A stretch of 30,386 bases of DNA, taken from positions 1 to 30,386 of IMG/VR virus record IMGVR_UViG_3300025889_000620. One strand, given 5' to 3'. The stretch comes from a virus. The stretch's first letter is position 1; every line of letters starts with the position of its first letter. Both the position numbers and the translations under genes were made by a program. Below the pieces are notes generated by a model, which made no database searches, was not told where the DNA came from, and saw only the letters and a program-made list of their open reading frames with translations. Below are positions 13,627 through 21,381 of the stretch, one piece after another.

Positions 13627-13689
13627 AATAGGGGAGCGGAAACATCATTCTCCTTATCATCAACTTTTCCGCTCCCCTATTGACTTTTT
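13627..13689 (+). terminator. Rho-independent terminator with a long loop
   Basis: A perfect 16-bp inverted repeat: AATAGGGGAGCGGAAA (13627-13642) and TTTCCGCTCCCCTATT (13666-13681), with a 23-nt loop, followed by ACTTTTT (13683-13689). It lies just after the winged-helix stop. The loop bases 13645-13656 are complementary to 13689-13700 over 12 nt. The minus-strand side has an adjacent AAAA run, so it may work in both directions. Confidence 0.8.
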
Positions 13690-13707
13690 AAGGAGAATGA
13701 TTATATA
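13680..13707 (+). promoter_or_regulatory. Probable hsp20 promoter
   Basis: TTGACT (13680-13685), overlapping the terminator's right arm, a 16-bp spacer and TATATA (13702-13707). Predicted +1 near 13714, which would put the transcript start immediately before the two leader hairpins of hsp20. Confidence 0.5.
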
Positions 13708-13714
13708 TAGTAAT

Positions 13715-13766
13715 GAGGATGCCTGATGGGTCCTCTACTATTAACCTTGCTAATTAGGAGGTAACT
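13715..13766 (+). promoter_or_regulatory. ROSE-like RNA thermometer in the hsp20 leader
   Basis: First hairpin: GAGGA (13715-13719) with TCCTC (13731-13735), extended by two C-G pairs. Second hairpin: TTA/TAA (13741-13743 with 13762-13764), a bulged A, CC/GG, T-A, T-G, a G-G mismatch (13749/13757), a bulged C and T-A around the loop AATT. The Shine-Dalgarno AGGAGG (13756-13761) is wholly inside this hairpin. TTGCT (13747-13751) facing the Shine-Dalgarno with a G-G pair is the hallmark of ROSE elements (UYGCU). These melt on heating and allow translation of small heat-shock genes. Function here is inferred. Confidence 0.7.
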
Positions 13767-14255
13767 ATGGTTACTAAGCAAAATATTGCGACTCTTCGCA
13801 ATCTCGATCCATTCTTTGTCGGCTTTGACCGCTTTTTTAAACAAATCGAATATCTTGACCGGGTAGACGCGTTCACTCGGCCTCAATCATATCCACCCTA
13901 TAATATTATTAGCATGGATGATGATCGTTATCAGATCGAACTGGCAGTTGCTGGTTTTTCTGAGGATGATCTTGATATCGTTTATCAAGACAGCAAAATC
14001 TCAGTTATAGGGGAGATAAAAAGAGAGGATGGAGAATCAGGAAGCGTACTACACAAAGGAATTGCAAACAGGCATTTCGCCCGACAGTTCACTCTTGCCG
14101 ACACTATCGAAGTGGAGGGAGCGGAACTTAAAAACGGTATGCTCATCATCTCACTCAAAAACATCATCCCAGATAGTAAGAAGCCTCGCCAAATTAAAAT
14201 CGCGGCCGGAGGTCAGACTATTGAAGGGAAAAAGGAACTCTTAACTGAAGGATAG
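13767..14255 (+). CDS. Small heat-shock protein, Hsp20/alpha-crystallin family
   Basis: A 162-aa protein. Residues 12-30 (LDPFFVGFDRFFKQIEYLD) match the N-terminal segment of IbpA-type small heat-shock proteins (F-VGFDR). The alpha-crystallin domain covers about 43-145, with YQIELAVAGFSEDDLDI, RHFARQFTLADTIEVEGAELKNGML and ISLKNIIP, the last strand ending before a short charged tail. These chaperones hold unfolding proteins and are common in marine T4-like phages. The start ATG 13767 has a strong AGGAGG five bases away, buried in a ROSE-like hairpin, implying heat-regulated translation. Near the C-terminus the usual I-x-I motif is approximated by IKI. Confidence 0.93.
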   Translation: MVTKQNIATLRNLDPFFVGFDRFFKQIEYLDRVDAFTRPQSYPPYNIISMDDDRYQIELAVAGFSEDDLDIVYQDSKISVIGEIKREDGESGSVLHKGIANRHFARQFTLADTIEVEGAELKNGMLIISLKNIIPDSKKPRQIKIAAGGQTIEGKKELLTEG

Positions 14256-14261
14256 AAACTA

Positions 14262-14290
14262 TTGACCTTTATCATGCTTCGTGATATAAA
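14262..14290 (+). promoter_or_regulatory. Promoter of gp43, possibly leaderless transcript
   Basis: TTGACC (14262-14267), 17-bp spacer, TATAAA (14285-14290) with extended -10 TG at 14282-14283. The gp43 ATG is at 14298, seven to eight bases after the -10, so +1 is at or next to the start codon. No Shine-Dalgarno sequence fits between. Confidence 0.65.
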
Positions 14291-14297
14291 TTAGACT

Positions 14298-16793
14298 ATG
14301 GTGACATTCTACACTTCAGTCGAGAGAACGGCCAACGACATTCTGTATGTTGGCTATGACGGGAAACGGAGAGTGGTCGAGAAGGTTCGCTTTCAACCGA
14401 CCCTCTTCGTTCCTACTCGTAATAAAACAAAATATCGTACCCTCGATGGTTATACCGTCGATTCTATTCAACCTGGCAGCATGATGGATTGCCGGGACTT
14501 TATCCGTGAGACAGAGGCGGATAACTTCCGTATTTATGGCAACCGTGACTACGTTGCTCAGTTCATTGGTGATAAATTTCCCAATGGATGTATTCCAGAT
14601 ACCTCGGTGATGAATATCACCTATATCGACATTGAGGTACAATCCGACCAAGGTTTTCCAGAGCCTTCTCTGGCTCAACAACCAGTCACTGCCATTACAA
14701 TTAAAAATAATCTTGATGATACCTTCTATACTTGGGGTATCGGTGGCTTTGATGCAGATAATTCTATTGTGTGTGATAAACACATTGAATATATTCGATG
14801 TCAGGATGAATATGTTCTGCTGAAGAGTTTTCTTACTCACTGGCAGAAAAACGTACCAGACATTGTCAGTGGTTGGAACTCTGAAGAGTTCGACATACCA
14901 TATCTTGTCAATCGTGTTGCTCGAGTACTCGGCGAGGATCAAACTCGTAAATTTTCTATCTTTAATATCAAACCAGAAGCTCGAGATACATCCTATAATA
15001 TCCTCGGTACAAGTCAACTTGACTTTATGCTTCTGTTCAAGAAGTTTGGATATACCTATGGCAATCAGGAGTCATATAAACTAGACAATATTGCAAATGT
15101 GGTACTCGGCGAAAAGAAACTCGACTATTCTGAGTACTCCTCCCTTGCGGCTCTATACCGTGAAAACCACCAGAAGTTTATTGATTATAATATCCGGGAC
15201 ACTCAACTTGTCGAGCGTATGAACGAAAAGACCGGTCTAATTGATCTTGCATTGACTCTTGCTCATAAAGCAAATGCAACATATGTGACCGCGTTTGGCT
15301 CGGTGAAAATTTGGGACACATACATCTACAATGTTCTCAAGAAACATGATGTTGTTCTCAGTCCACAGGACGAGGTATCCGGTGATCGCCGCATTGAAGG
15401 TGCGTATGTCAAGGATCCCCAAAAAGGCATGCACGAGTGGGTCTGTTCATTTGACTTGAACTCTCTGTATCCACATCTCATCATGCAGTATAATATGTCA
15501 CCTGAAACTATCATGGATGGTGTGCTGCCTGGTGTCGATGTCGAAACTCTACTGCGACGAGTGGATCTTAATATTCCTAAGGATACCTGTGTTGCTTCTA
15601 CTGGCCAATTGTTCAGTACTAAATCGCATGGTGTTTTCCCGCAAATCGTTGACAGTCTCTATAATGAGCGCACGGTTGTCAAGAAAAAAGCGCTTGATGC
15701 CAAACAACGACTTGAAAATACCGCCAAGGATCAGGTCTTTGAGAGAGGTCAGATTGAAAAGGATATTGCCAGGTTCGATAATGAACAAATGGCAGTTAAA
15801 ATTATGATGAACTCTCTCTATGGTGCCATGTCAAATAAATGGTTCCGATATTACGACATTCGTATGGCAGAGGCAATTACCATTTCCGGACAGCTTACAA
15901 TTCGTTGGGCTGAAAATACAATTAACAAATATCTTAACAATCTGCTTAAAACAGATGGTGTGGATTATGTCATTGCAATTGACACCGACAGCTTATATGT
16001 TCGTATGGGTGATCTTGTAAAGCAGGTTATGCCTGATGAAACCGACCAGGATAAAATCTGTAAATTCATCGATAAGGTTGCTGAACAGAAAATCGAACCT
16101 CTACTTGCTAAAACATATGAAACTCTCAAGGAATATGTGCATGCCTATGACCAACGTATGCATATGAAACGAGAGGTCATTGCATCGAAGGTTATCTTTA
16201 CTGGTAAAAAACGGTATATTGCAAATGTACTCAATAATGAGGGTGTACAATATGCCAAACCAAAGATCAAGATTACCGGTATTGAATCAGTTCGATCCTC
16301 GACCCCTCAGGTGTGTCGTAAACTCATTGAAAAGACTCTATCACTCATCATGAACGAGGATGAATTTGCCGTACAAAAATTCATTGAAATCGCCAGAGGT
16401 GAGTTCCAAAAACTAAATCCAGAGGACGTTGCCTTTCCTCGTGGTGTATCCAATCTATGGAAACAGCAAAAGGAAGGTGTTGGTATTCCCATTCACGTTC
16501 GTGCGTCTCGTCGCTATAATCAACTCATAAAAGAGTTGAATATAAATAATAAGTACGAAGAGATTAAAAACGGTGATAAGGTTAAATTTACATATCTGAA
16601 AATGCCGAATCCGGCAAAACAAAATGTAATTGCCTTTCCTATTATTTTGCCACCCGAATTTGATCTGAAACGATTTGTAGACTATGATACTCAATTTGAT
16701 AAATCATATGTCGATCCAATTCGCCATATTTTGGATGCTATTGGATGGTCGGTAGAAAGAACAAATACTTTAGAGGATTTTTTTAATGGCTGA
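14298..16793 (+). CDS. 43: DNA polymerase gp43, family B
   Basis: An 831-aa polymerase (T4 gp43 is 898 aa). The 3'-5' exonuclease Exo I motif is TYIDIEVQS with Asp111 and Glu113, equivalent to T4 Asp112/Glu114. Exo II is SGWNSEEFDIPYL and Exo III reads YNIRDTQLV. Polymerase motif A is SFDLNSLYPHLI (Asp386), motif B is KIMMNSLYGAMSN, and motif C is AIDTDSLYV (Asp562, Asp564). It lacks introns or inteins. It works with gp45/44/62 and gp41 at the fork. The gene has its own promoter rather than following regA directly. The end overlaps the next start by 8 bp. Confidence 0.97.
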   Translation: MVTFYTSVERTANDILYVGYDGKRRVVEKVRFQPTLFVPTRNKTKYRTLDGYTVDSIQPGSMMDCRDFIRETEADNFRIYGNRDYVAQFIGDKFPNGCIPDTSVMNITYIDIEVQSDQGFPEPSLAQQPVTAITIKNNLDDTFYTWGIGGFDADNSIVCDKHIEYIRCQDEYVLLKSFLTHWQKNVPDIVSGWNSEEFDIPYLVNRVARVLGEDQTRKFSIFNIKPEARDTSYNILGTSQLDFMLLFKKFGYTYGNQESYKLDNIANVVLGEKKLDYSEYSSLAALYRENHQKFIDYNIRDTQLVERMNEKTGLIDLALTLAHKANATYVTAFGSVKIWDTYIYNVLKKHDVVLSPQDEVSGDRRIEGAYVKDPQKGMHEWVCSFDLNSLYPHLIMQYNMSPETIMDGVLPGVDVETLLRRVDLNIPKDTCVASTGQLFSTKSHGVFPQIVDSLYNERTVVKKKALDAKQRLENTAKDQVFERGQIEKDIARFDNEQMAVKIMMNSLYGAMSNKWFRYYDIRMAEAITISGQLTIRWAENTINKYLNNLLKTDGVDYVIAIDTDSLYVRMGDLVKQVMPDETDQDKICKFIDKVAEQKIEPLLAKTYETLKEYVHAYDQRMHMKREVIASKVIFTGKKRYIANVLNNEGVQYAKPKIKITGIESVRSSTPQVCRKLIEKTLSLIMNEDEFAVQKFIEIARGEFQKLNPEDVAFPRGVSNLWKQQKEGVGIPIHVRASRRYNQLIKELNINNKYEEIKNGDKVKFTYLKMPNPAKQNVIAFPIILPPEFDLKRFVDYDTQFDKSYVDPIRHILDAIGWSVERTNTLEDFFNG

Positions 16794-17184
16794 TATACCA
16801 GCAGAATATGCAAATCTGGACTATGGCTTTAGTGCAGTAGACGAAGCCACATTTCAAGCAAATCAAGATTCAGCAGAATCCACACCGCCATCTATTGACG
16901 AAAATGATCTCACACGTGTAGTGCTCAACGCGCTTGCTCCACTTGAAGATAAATTAGATACGTTGCTGACTCGACGTAATGTCGAGGAATCAGATGATGT
17001 ACAACTTGCAATTGCACAGGCTCAGTCAGAGATTTCTGGCAAGGTTGTAGAGCTTGAAAAATTAGTCATGCCATTGCTCGTAAATTTACTTAAGACATCC
17101 GATAAGGAATATATTTATTGGCCCGATAGAGCCACTAAGGTTCAGGCAACGATTGATAAAGTCTTAGCTATCACTCGAGGCTAA
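16786..17184 (+). CDS. Acidic phage protein between gp43 and uvsX
   Basis: A 132-aa acidic protein. The N-terminus (MADIPAEYANLDYGFSAVDE) is disordered-looking. Residues 40-95 form a likely coiled coil (LNALAPLEDKLDTLLTRRN, QSEISGKVVELEKLV). The end carries a motif YIYWPDRATKVQAT that I recall from proteins next to gp43 in T4-like marine phages, where function is unknown. It overlaps gp43 by 8 bp and leads by one base into the membrane protein gene, suggesting the pair act together. Confidence 0.65.
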   Translation: MADIPAEYANLDYGFSAVDEATFQANQDSAESTPPSIDENDLTRVVLNALAPLEDKLDTLLTRRNVEESDDVQLAIAQAQSEISGKVVELEKLVMPLLVNLLKTSDKEYIYWPDRATKVQATIDKVLAITRG

Positions 17185-17185
17185 T

Positions 17186-18160
17186 ATGGCTTGGTTAACT
17201 CTTATTGTGGCATTAGCCATCTCAGGCGTTGCTGCATGGTATAGTATTGTCGGTTTGATGGCAATCTTTGCCGCCGCTGCACTTCCCATTGCGATTATGG
17301 GTGGGGTTCTGGAGGTAGGTAAATTACTTACTGCCTCTTGGCTGTATCAAAACTGGAAGACAGCTCCGAAGCTGTTGAAAAGTTATTTAACAACAGCAGT
17401 TATTGTGCTGATGTTTATTACATCGATGGGCATATTTGGTTTTCTATCCAAAGCTCATATCGATCAGACGTTGGTTGGGGGAGATAATTCTTTAGAAATT
17501 CAATCACTCGATCAACAGATCGAACAGGAGCAAAGGAGAATTAAAGATGCCGAAATGGTCATCAGACAGCTTGACACGGCAGTCCAGACGCTTATTGACT
17601 ATGACCGTATACGCGGAAGAGATGGCGCTATCGCCGTGCGCCAAAGCCAAGCTGTGGAACGTACCTCACTCTCCGGAATCATTTCTGAAGCTAGCAAAAA
17701 CATTAAACAACTCAGAGATGAAAAACAGCCATTACAAAGGCAACAGCTCCAACTAGAAGCTGAAGTTGGGCCTATTAAATATATTGCAGCTCTTTTCTAT
17801 ACTGATACAAATAAAAATGTGTTAGAGGAAGCAGTAAGATGGGTTATTATTACCATCATTTTTGTATTTGATCCATTGGCGGTTTTATTGGTAATCGCTG
17901 CTAATATGAGTTTATCAAAGCCTAAGAGAATTAAAACAGCAGTTAATGTAGCAAAGGATTGGGAACCAGTTGAAGTAGAAACTGATGAACTAATGGCTGT
18001 AGATGAACCCGAAACAGATCAGGTTGAAACATGGAAAGAACCATTATATAACGATAAGTCTCTTCGTGAAAAACAAAATGAGCAATCATTAAAAAATAAT
18101 GGTACATACGGTCCAAATAAAACTGTAACTGCATATGGATCTAAACAGGAAAAGGATTGA
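17186..18160 (+). CDS. Multi-pass membrane protein with coiled coil
   Basis: A 324-aa protein. Hydrophobic segments lie at about 2-22, 24-43 (IFAAAALPIAIMGGVLEVGK), 67-88 (LTTAVIVLMFITSMGIFGFL) and 217-240 (WVIITIIFVFDPLAVLLVIAA). Between the third and fourth is a long charged helical region (residues 100-205, LDQQIEQEQRRIKDAEMV onwards), probably a coiled coil outside or inside the membrane. The C-terminal 80 residues are polar. Similar proteins occur next to uvsX in T4-like marine phages with no assigned function. A hairpin (18147-18168) overlaps the stop codon. Confidence 0.7.
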   Translation: MAWLTLIVALAISGVAAWYSIVGLMAIFAAAALPIAIMGGVLEVGKLLTASWLYQNWKTAPKLLKSYLTTAVIVLMFITSMGIFGFLSKAHIDQTLVGGDNSLEIQSLDQQIEQEQRRIKDAEMVIRQLDTAVQTLIDYDRIRGRDGAIAVRQSQAVERTSLSGIISEASKNIKQLRDEKQPLQRQQLQLEAEVGPIKYIAALFYTDTNKNVLEEAVRWVIITIIFVFDPLAVLLVIAANMSLSKPKRIKTAVNVAKDWEPVEVETDELMAVDEPETDQVETWKEPLYNDKSLREKQNEQSLKNNGTYGPNKTVTAYGSKQEKD

Positions 18161-18185
18161 CTTTTCCTACAATAAAATATAAAAT
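18157..18185 (+). promoter_or_regulatory. uvsX promoter
   Basis: TTGACT (18157-18162), 17-bp spacer, TAAAAT (18180-18185). An 8-bp inverted repeat (AGGAAAAG 18147-18154 / CTTTTCCT 18161-18168) with a 6-nt loop overlaps the -35, either a weak terminator or an operator. GGAG before ATG 18217 is a clear ribosome site. Confidence 0.6.
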
Positions 18186-18216
18186 ACACTATACTTTGTT
18201 TTTATAGGAGACGTGG

Positions 18217-19296
18217 ATGACTGACTTTTTTCGCAATATTGTAAAAGAACTAAACGACGAGAATACAAATGTCGCAGCTGACGGAATGGGGAGCAGTGAG
18301 TTTGGGGATACTATTGATACCGGCTCTTATATTTTTAACGCCGCTCTATCTGGCTCCCTTTTTGGTGGTGCACCAAATAATAAAGTACTTGCGCTCGCTG
18401 GCGAAAGCTCCACCGGAAAAACTTTTTTCGCTCTTGGCATGGTCAAGCGTTTTCTTGATGATAATCCCACTGGTGCTTGCTTCTATTTTGATACTGAAGC
18501 AGCTGTAACTAAGGATATGATGGAATCACGAGGTATTGACTCTAAGCGAGTTATTATCTCTGAGCAAGAAACAATTCAAAAGTTTCGCCACACAGCAATT
18601 CAGATCCTCGACAATTATGCAAAGGCTGATGTTTCAACTCGGCCTCCTATGCTGATGGTACTTGACTCTCTCGGTCAGCTTTCAACTACCAAAGAGGTAG
18701 AGGATACCACGAGTGGTGCAGAGACTCGTGATATGACTAAGGCACAGCTGATTAAGGCTACATTCCGAGTTCTGAATCTAAAGCTTGCCAAGGTCGATGT
18801 ACCACTTATCGTAACAAATCACGTATATGATGTAATTGGCTCATATGTACCCATGAAGGAAATGGGTGGTGGTTCTGGTCTCAAGTATACGGCCTCACAG
18901 ATCGTATTCCTATCCAAGAAGAAGGATAAGGATGGCAAGGATGTTGTTGGTAATATTATCCGTTGCCGTATGATCAAGTCTCGTTTCACAAAAGAGAATA
19001 AGGATGTTGAGGTTAAACTGCGGTATGATACTGGGCTTGACCGATACTATGGTCTGCTTGATCTTGCCGAAAAATACGATATTATTAAGAAGGTGAGTAC
19101 ACGCTACGAACTGCCTGATGGCCGTAAGGTTTTCGGTAAGGCAATTAATGAAAATCCAGAAGAATATTTTACCGATGAAATCCTACAGCAGTTGGAAAAG
19201 GCGGCTCAAAAGGAATTTCTTTATGGTAAGGGAGATGATGAAATGCCGGCAATGATGGATACAGTCGAAGAAGAGCTTGAAAATGCTGAAGTATGA
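18217..19296 (+). CDS. uvsX: RecA-like recombinase UvsX
   Basis: A 359-aa RecA-family ATPase (T4 UvsX is 391 aa). Walker A is GESSTGKT (62-69), and the Walker B strand is MLMVLDSLGQLS. VPLIVTNHVYDVIGSY and the block MGGGSGLKYTASQIVFLSKK are the RecA/UvsX L2-region pattern. It catalyses strand exchange for recombination-dependent replication, together with gp46/47, gp41 and others. The acidic C-terminal tail is typical of the family and modulates DNA binding. The gene has its own promoter and a good GGAG ribosome site. Confidence 0.95.
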   Translation: MTDFFRNIVKELNDENTNVAADGMGSSEFGDTIDTGSYIFNAALSGSLFGGAPNNKVLALAGESSTGKTFFALGMVKRFLDDNPTGACFYFDTEAAVTKDMMESRGIDSKRVIISEQETIQKFRHTAIQILDNYAKADVSTRPPMLMVLDSLGQLSTTKEVEDTTSGAETRDMTKAQLIKATFRVLNLKLAKVDVPLIVTNHVYDVIGSYVPMKEMGGGSGLKYTASQIVFLSKKKDKDGKDVVGNIIRCRMIKSRFTKENKDVEVKLRYDTGLDRYYGLLDLAEKYDIIKKVSTRYELPDGRKVFGKAINENPEEYFTDEILQQLEKAAQKEFLYGKGDDEMPAMMDTVEEELENAEV

Positions 19297-19597
19297 AGTC
19301 CTTTATGACGAATATAAAAATGAAGATTTAGCCAGAGTTCTATTGACAGACGAAAAATGGAATGGTATAATCTATCATTATCAGACGGTAAAATTTCTCG
19401 ATGAAGATGAGGATGATGCCGTCATGCAATTTGAATATGATGTTGTAGAGGCACCACCTGATTTTAATGTGGAAACACTCACACCTGAAGATCAGAAAGA
19501 GTTTGAAACAATGTTGGGTGATATTTTGGTTGAAATCATTAGGGAGGCATTAGAGAGTGAGAATAGAACAAACGATACTGAGCAATCTGATCTATGA
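19283..19597 (+). CDS. Small acidic phage protein after uvsX
   Basis: A 104-aa very acidic protein: MLKYEVLYDEYKNEDLARVL at the start, a beta-like middle (WNGIIYHYQTVKFLDEDEDDA), FEYDVVEAPPDFN, and an acidic helical C-terminus (TPEDQKEFETMLGDILVEII). I use ATG 19283, although an in-frame TTG six bases upstream is possible; both overlap the end of uvsX. Proteins of this size and position are conserved in T4-like marine phages without assigned function. It overlaps gp41 by 41 bp. Confidence 0.65.
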   Translation: MLKYEVLYDEYKNEDLARVLLTDEKWNGIIYHYQTVKFLDEDEDDAVMQFEYDVVEAPPDFNVETLTPEDQKEFETMLGDILVEIIREALESENRTNDTEQSDL

Positions 19598-20975
19598 TGA
19601 ATCATATGCAAGGAGAGTACTTCCTTTCCTAAAGGATGATTATTTTCAAGATCAGACTGAAAAGATTCTGTTCTCTGAAATTGATAATTTTATTGATAAG
19701 TATAATGGTATTCCTACCAAGGAAACTCTTTTAATTGAACTAAATAAAAAGGAAAATATACCCGAACAGATTTTTAAAAATCTGATTGAATATGTTGAGC
19801 AAATCACATTTGAGAAAAAAGATTCGACATGGCTCATTGATAACACGGAACAATTCTGCCAAGAGAGGGCTGTGTATAATGCAATTATGGAATCCATTTC
19901 GATCATTGAAGGTCGATCCCAAAATAAAGAAAAGGGTGGAATACCTACTATACTGGCTGATGCTCTTGGTGTGTCTTTCGATGATCATATTGGTCATGAT
20001 TTCCTTCTAGATGCCGAAGAGCGATTTGAGTTTTACAACAAGAAAGAGGATCGCATCCCGTTCGATCTTGACTACTTTAATACAATCACCAAAGGTGGTC
20101 TGCCACGTAAAACTCTGAACGTATTCATTGCTGGTACTGGTGTTGGTAAAACACTTGCGATGTGTCACATGGCCGCGGCTAATATGTTAAATGGCCAGAA
20201 TGTATTGTATATCACATTGGAAATGGCTGAGGAACGTATTGCCGAACGGGTTGACTCAAATCTGTTGAATATACCTGTAAATGAACTCGAGGGGTTTCCG
20301 AAAAAGATCTATGATGACAAGATCAATAAACTGAGGAAGAAGACCTCTGGTAAACTCATCGTTAAGGAATTTCCAACTGCAACGGTCGGATCAAATCACT
20401 TCCGACATCTACTTAACGAACTGAGTCTTAAAAAGAACTTTCAGCCTGATATTGTCTACATCGACTATATTAATCTGTGTACATCAAGCCGACTCAAGTA
20501 TGGATCAAACGTAAATAGTTATAGTTATATAAAGGCCGTAGCTGAGGAACTTCGTGGCTTGGCAGTTGAGAAAAATATACCGATTGTCAGTGCAACTCAG
20601 CTTAACAGAACCGGTTTTACCAACAGCGATCCTGGCCTTGAGGATACATCTGAATCGTTTGCTCTACCGGCAACGGTCGACTTTATGTGTGCTCTTATCT
20701 CGACCGAAGAGATGGAACAACTTGGTCAGATTATGATTAAACAGCTTAAAAACCGATATGGTGATCCAACCCAGAACCGTCGGTTTGTTGTCGGAGTAGA
20801 CAGAGCCAAAATGAGACTCTACAACGTAGAGCAATCGGCACAGAGTGATATTGTGGACGATCGACCAGTTATGGATAAATCAGAATTTGCTGAGAGATTT
20901 GACGAAGAGGAGAACATGAAATGGATGACAAAGAAGGCGGGCCGAAAAGACTTCAGCAAGCTATTCTCCAGTTAA
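19557..20975 (+). CDS. 41: Replicative DNA helicase gp41 (DnaB-like)
   Basis: A 472-aa hexameric helicase (T4 gp41 is 475 aa). The N-terminal domain, MRIEQTILSNLIYDESYARR, matches the DnaB primase-binding domain. Walker A is AGTGVGKT (about 192-199), Walker B is PDIVYIDYINL, and AEERIAERVDSNLL and SATQLNRTGFTNSDPG correspond to later helicase motifs (H3/H4). It unwinds ahead of gp43. The start is GTG 19557, served by AGGGAGG at 19541-19547; no suitable ATG is available. Together with gp43 and UvsX it completes the replisome and recombination set of this region. Confidence 0.96.
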   Translation: MRIEQTILSNLIYDESYARRVLPFLKDDYFQDQTEKILFSEIDNFIDKYNGIPTKETLLIELNKKENIPEQIFKNLIEYVEQITFEKKDSTWLIDNTEQFCQERAVYNAIMESISIIEGRSQNKEKGGIPTILADALGVSFDDHIGHDFLLDAEERFEFYNKKEDRIPFDLDYFNTITKGGLPRKTLNVFIAGTGVGKTLAMCHMAAANMLNGQNVLYITLEMAEERIAERVDSNLLNIPVNELEGFPKKIYDDKINKLRKKTSGKLIVKEFPTATVGSNHFRHLLNELSLKKNFQPDIVYIDYINLCTSSRLKYGSNVNSYSYIKAVAEELRGLAVEKNIPIVSATQLNRTGFTNSDPGLEDTSESFALPATVDFMCALISTEEMEQLGQIMIKQLKNRYGDPTQNRRFVVGVDRAKMRLYNVEQSAQSDIVDDRPVMDKSEFAERFDEEENMKWMTKKAGRKDFSKLFSS

Positions 20976-21097
20976 AAATGATGGATCCCCTGAAGCAAAA
21001 TGAATGGCTACGTATTTGTGAGATCGAACTCAATGATGCAGATAGTGAAAAAGTGGATGAATATCTTAAATTTTTGGAGGCAGCTAAGTATGTATGA
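20921..21097 (+). CDS. Small protein overlapping gp41 end (58 aa)
   Basis: A 58-aa protein in another frame across the end of gp41. GAGGAG (20907-20912) precedes ATG 20921 by eight bases, which decides the start. The sequence is helical: MDDKEGGPKRLQQAILQLKM, MDPLKQNEWLRICEIELND, DSEKVDEYLKFLEAAKYV. It looks like a small helical bundle or adaptor, and position after the helicase hints at a fork-related role, but no family is recognised. Its stop overlaps the next start (ATG 21090). Confidence 0.6.
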   Translation: MDDKEGGPKRLQQAILQLKMMDPLKQNEWLRICEIELNDADSEKVDEYLKFLEAAKYV

Positions 21098-21293
21098 GAT
21101 TCGTAAGGCTGGTAACGTATACCGAGTTTATGATCGTACCAACAAACGGTATATCGCAAACACTAAGTCAAAACAGATCGCTGATGAACTGGTTACAGAT
21201 ACCCTGCACCACTGTGGGTTCGAAGGTTTCATCCCAAATTTCTTTTTGAGAGACCTCGAGTACGGCATAAAAATTCAAAAAAATGCTAAGTGA
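21090..21293 (+). CDS. Small basic protein (67 aa)
   Basis: A 67-aa protein beginning MYEIRKAGNVYRVYDRTNKR. It is a beta-type start (two strands, V-Y-R-V-Y and Y-I-A-N-T) followed by helix KQIADELVTDTLHHCGF and a C-terminal IPNFFLRDLEYGIKIQK. Ribosome site GGAGG (21076-21080) lies nine bases before the ATG. No family is recognised. The end of this gene contains the upstream element of the next promoter. Confidence 0.55.
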   Translation: MYEIRKAGNVYRVYDRTNKRYIANTKSKQIADELVTDTLHHCGFEGFIPNFFLRDLEYGIKIQKNAK

Positions 21294-21356
21294 TTGATTT
21301 CGTTACTTTTTTAATTGCATTTTTTTATTTACATATTTCCTAACATATGGTATTAT
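21284..21356 (+). promoter_or_regulatory. Early-type promoter with upstream element
   Basis: TTTACA (21328-21333), 17-bp spacer, TATTAT (21351-21356) with TGG before it. The upstream element TGCTAAGTGATTGATTTCG starts at 21284, exactly 44 bp before the -35, and overlaps the upstream gene's end. Similarity to the minus-strand promoter at 11646-11718 is high across most of the interval. The ATG at 21364 lies at about the predicted +1. Confidence 0.8.
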
Positions 21357-21381
21357 ATACATAATGGTTAAGGAGATGAAT

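Noticed and set aside
13697-13726. A 9-codon ORF with AAGGAG before it, in front of hsp20
   Set aside because: The predicted hsp20 transcript starts within it, and its ribosome site is upstream of that start; it is probably remnant or part of the terminator/promoter overlap, although a leader peptide on read-through RNA cannot be excluded.
14316-15017. A 233-aa minus-strand open frame opposite gp43
   Set aside because: It is the shadow of a well-supported polymerase gene; the protein has no recognisable motif and no ribosome site.
16541-16548. TATAAATA inside gp43
   Set aside because: It lies in mid-gene, about 240 bp before the next start, so I do not call it a late promoter.
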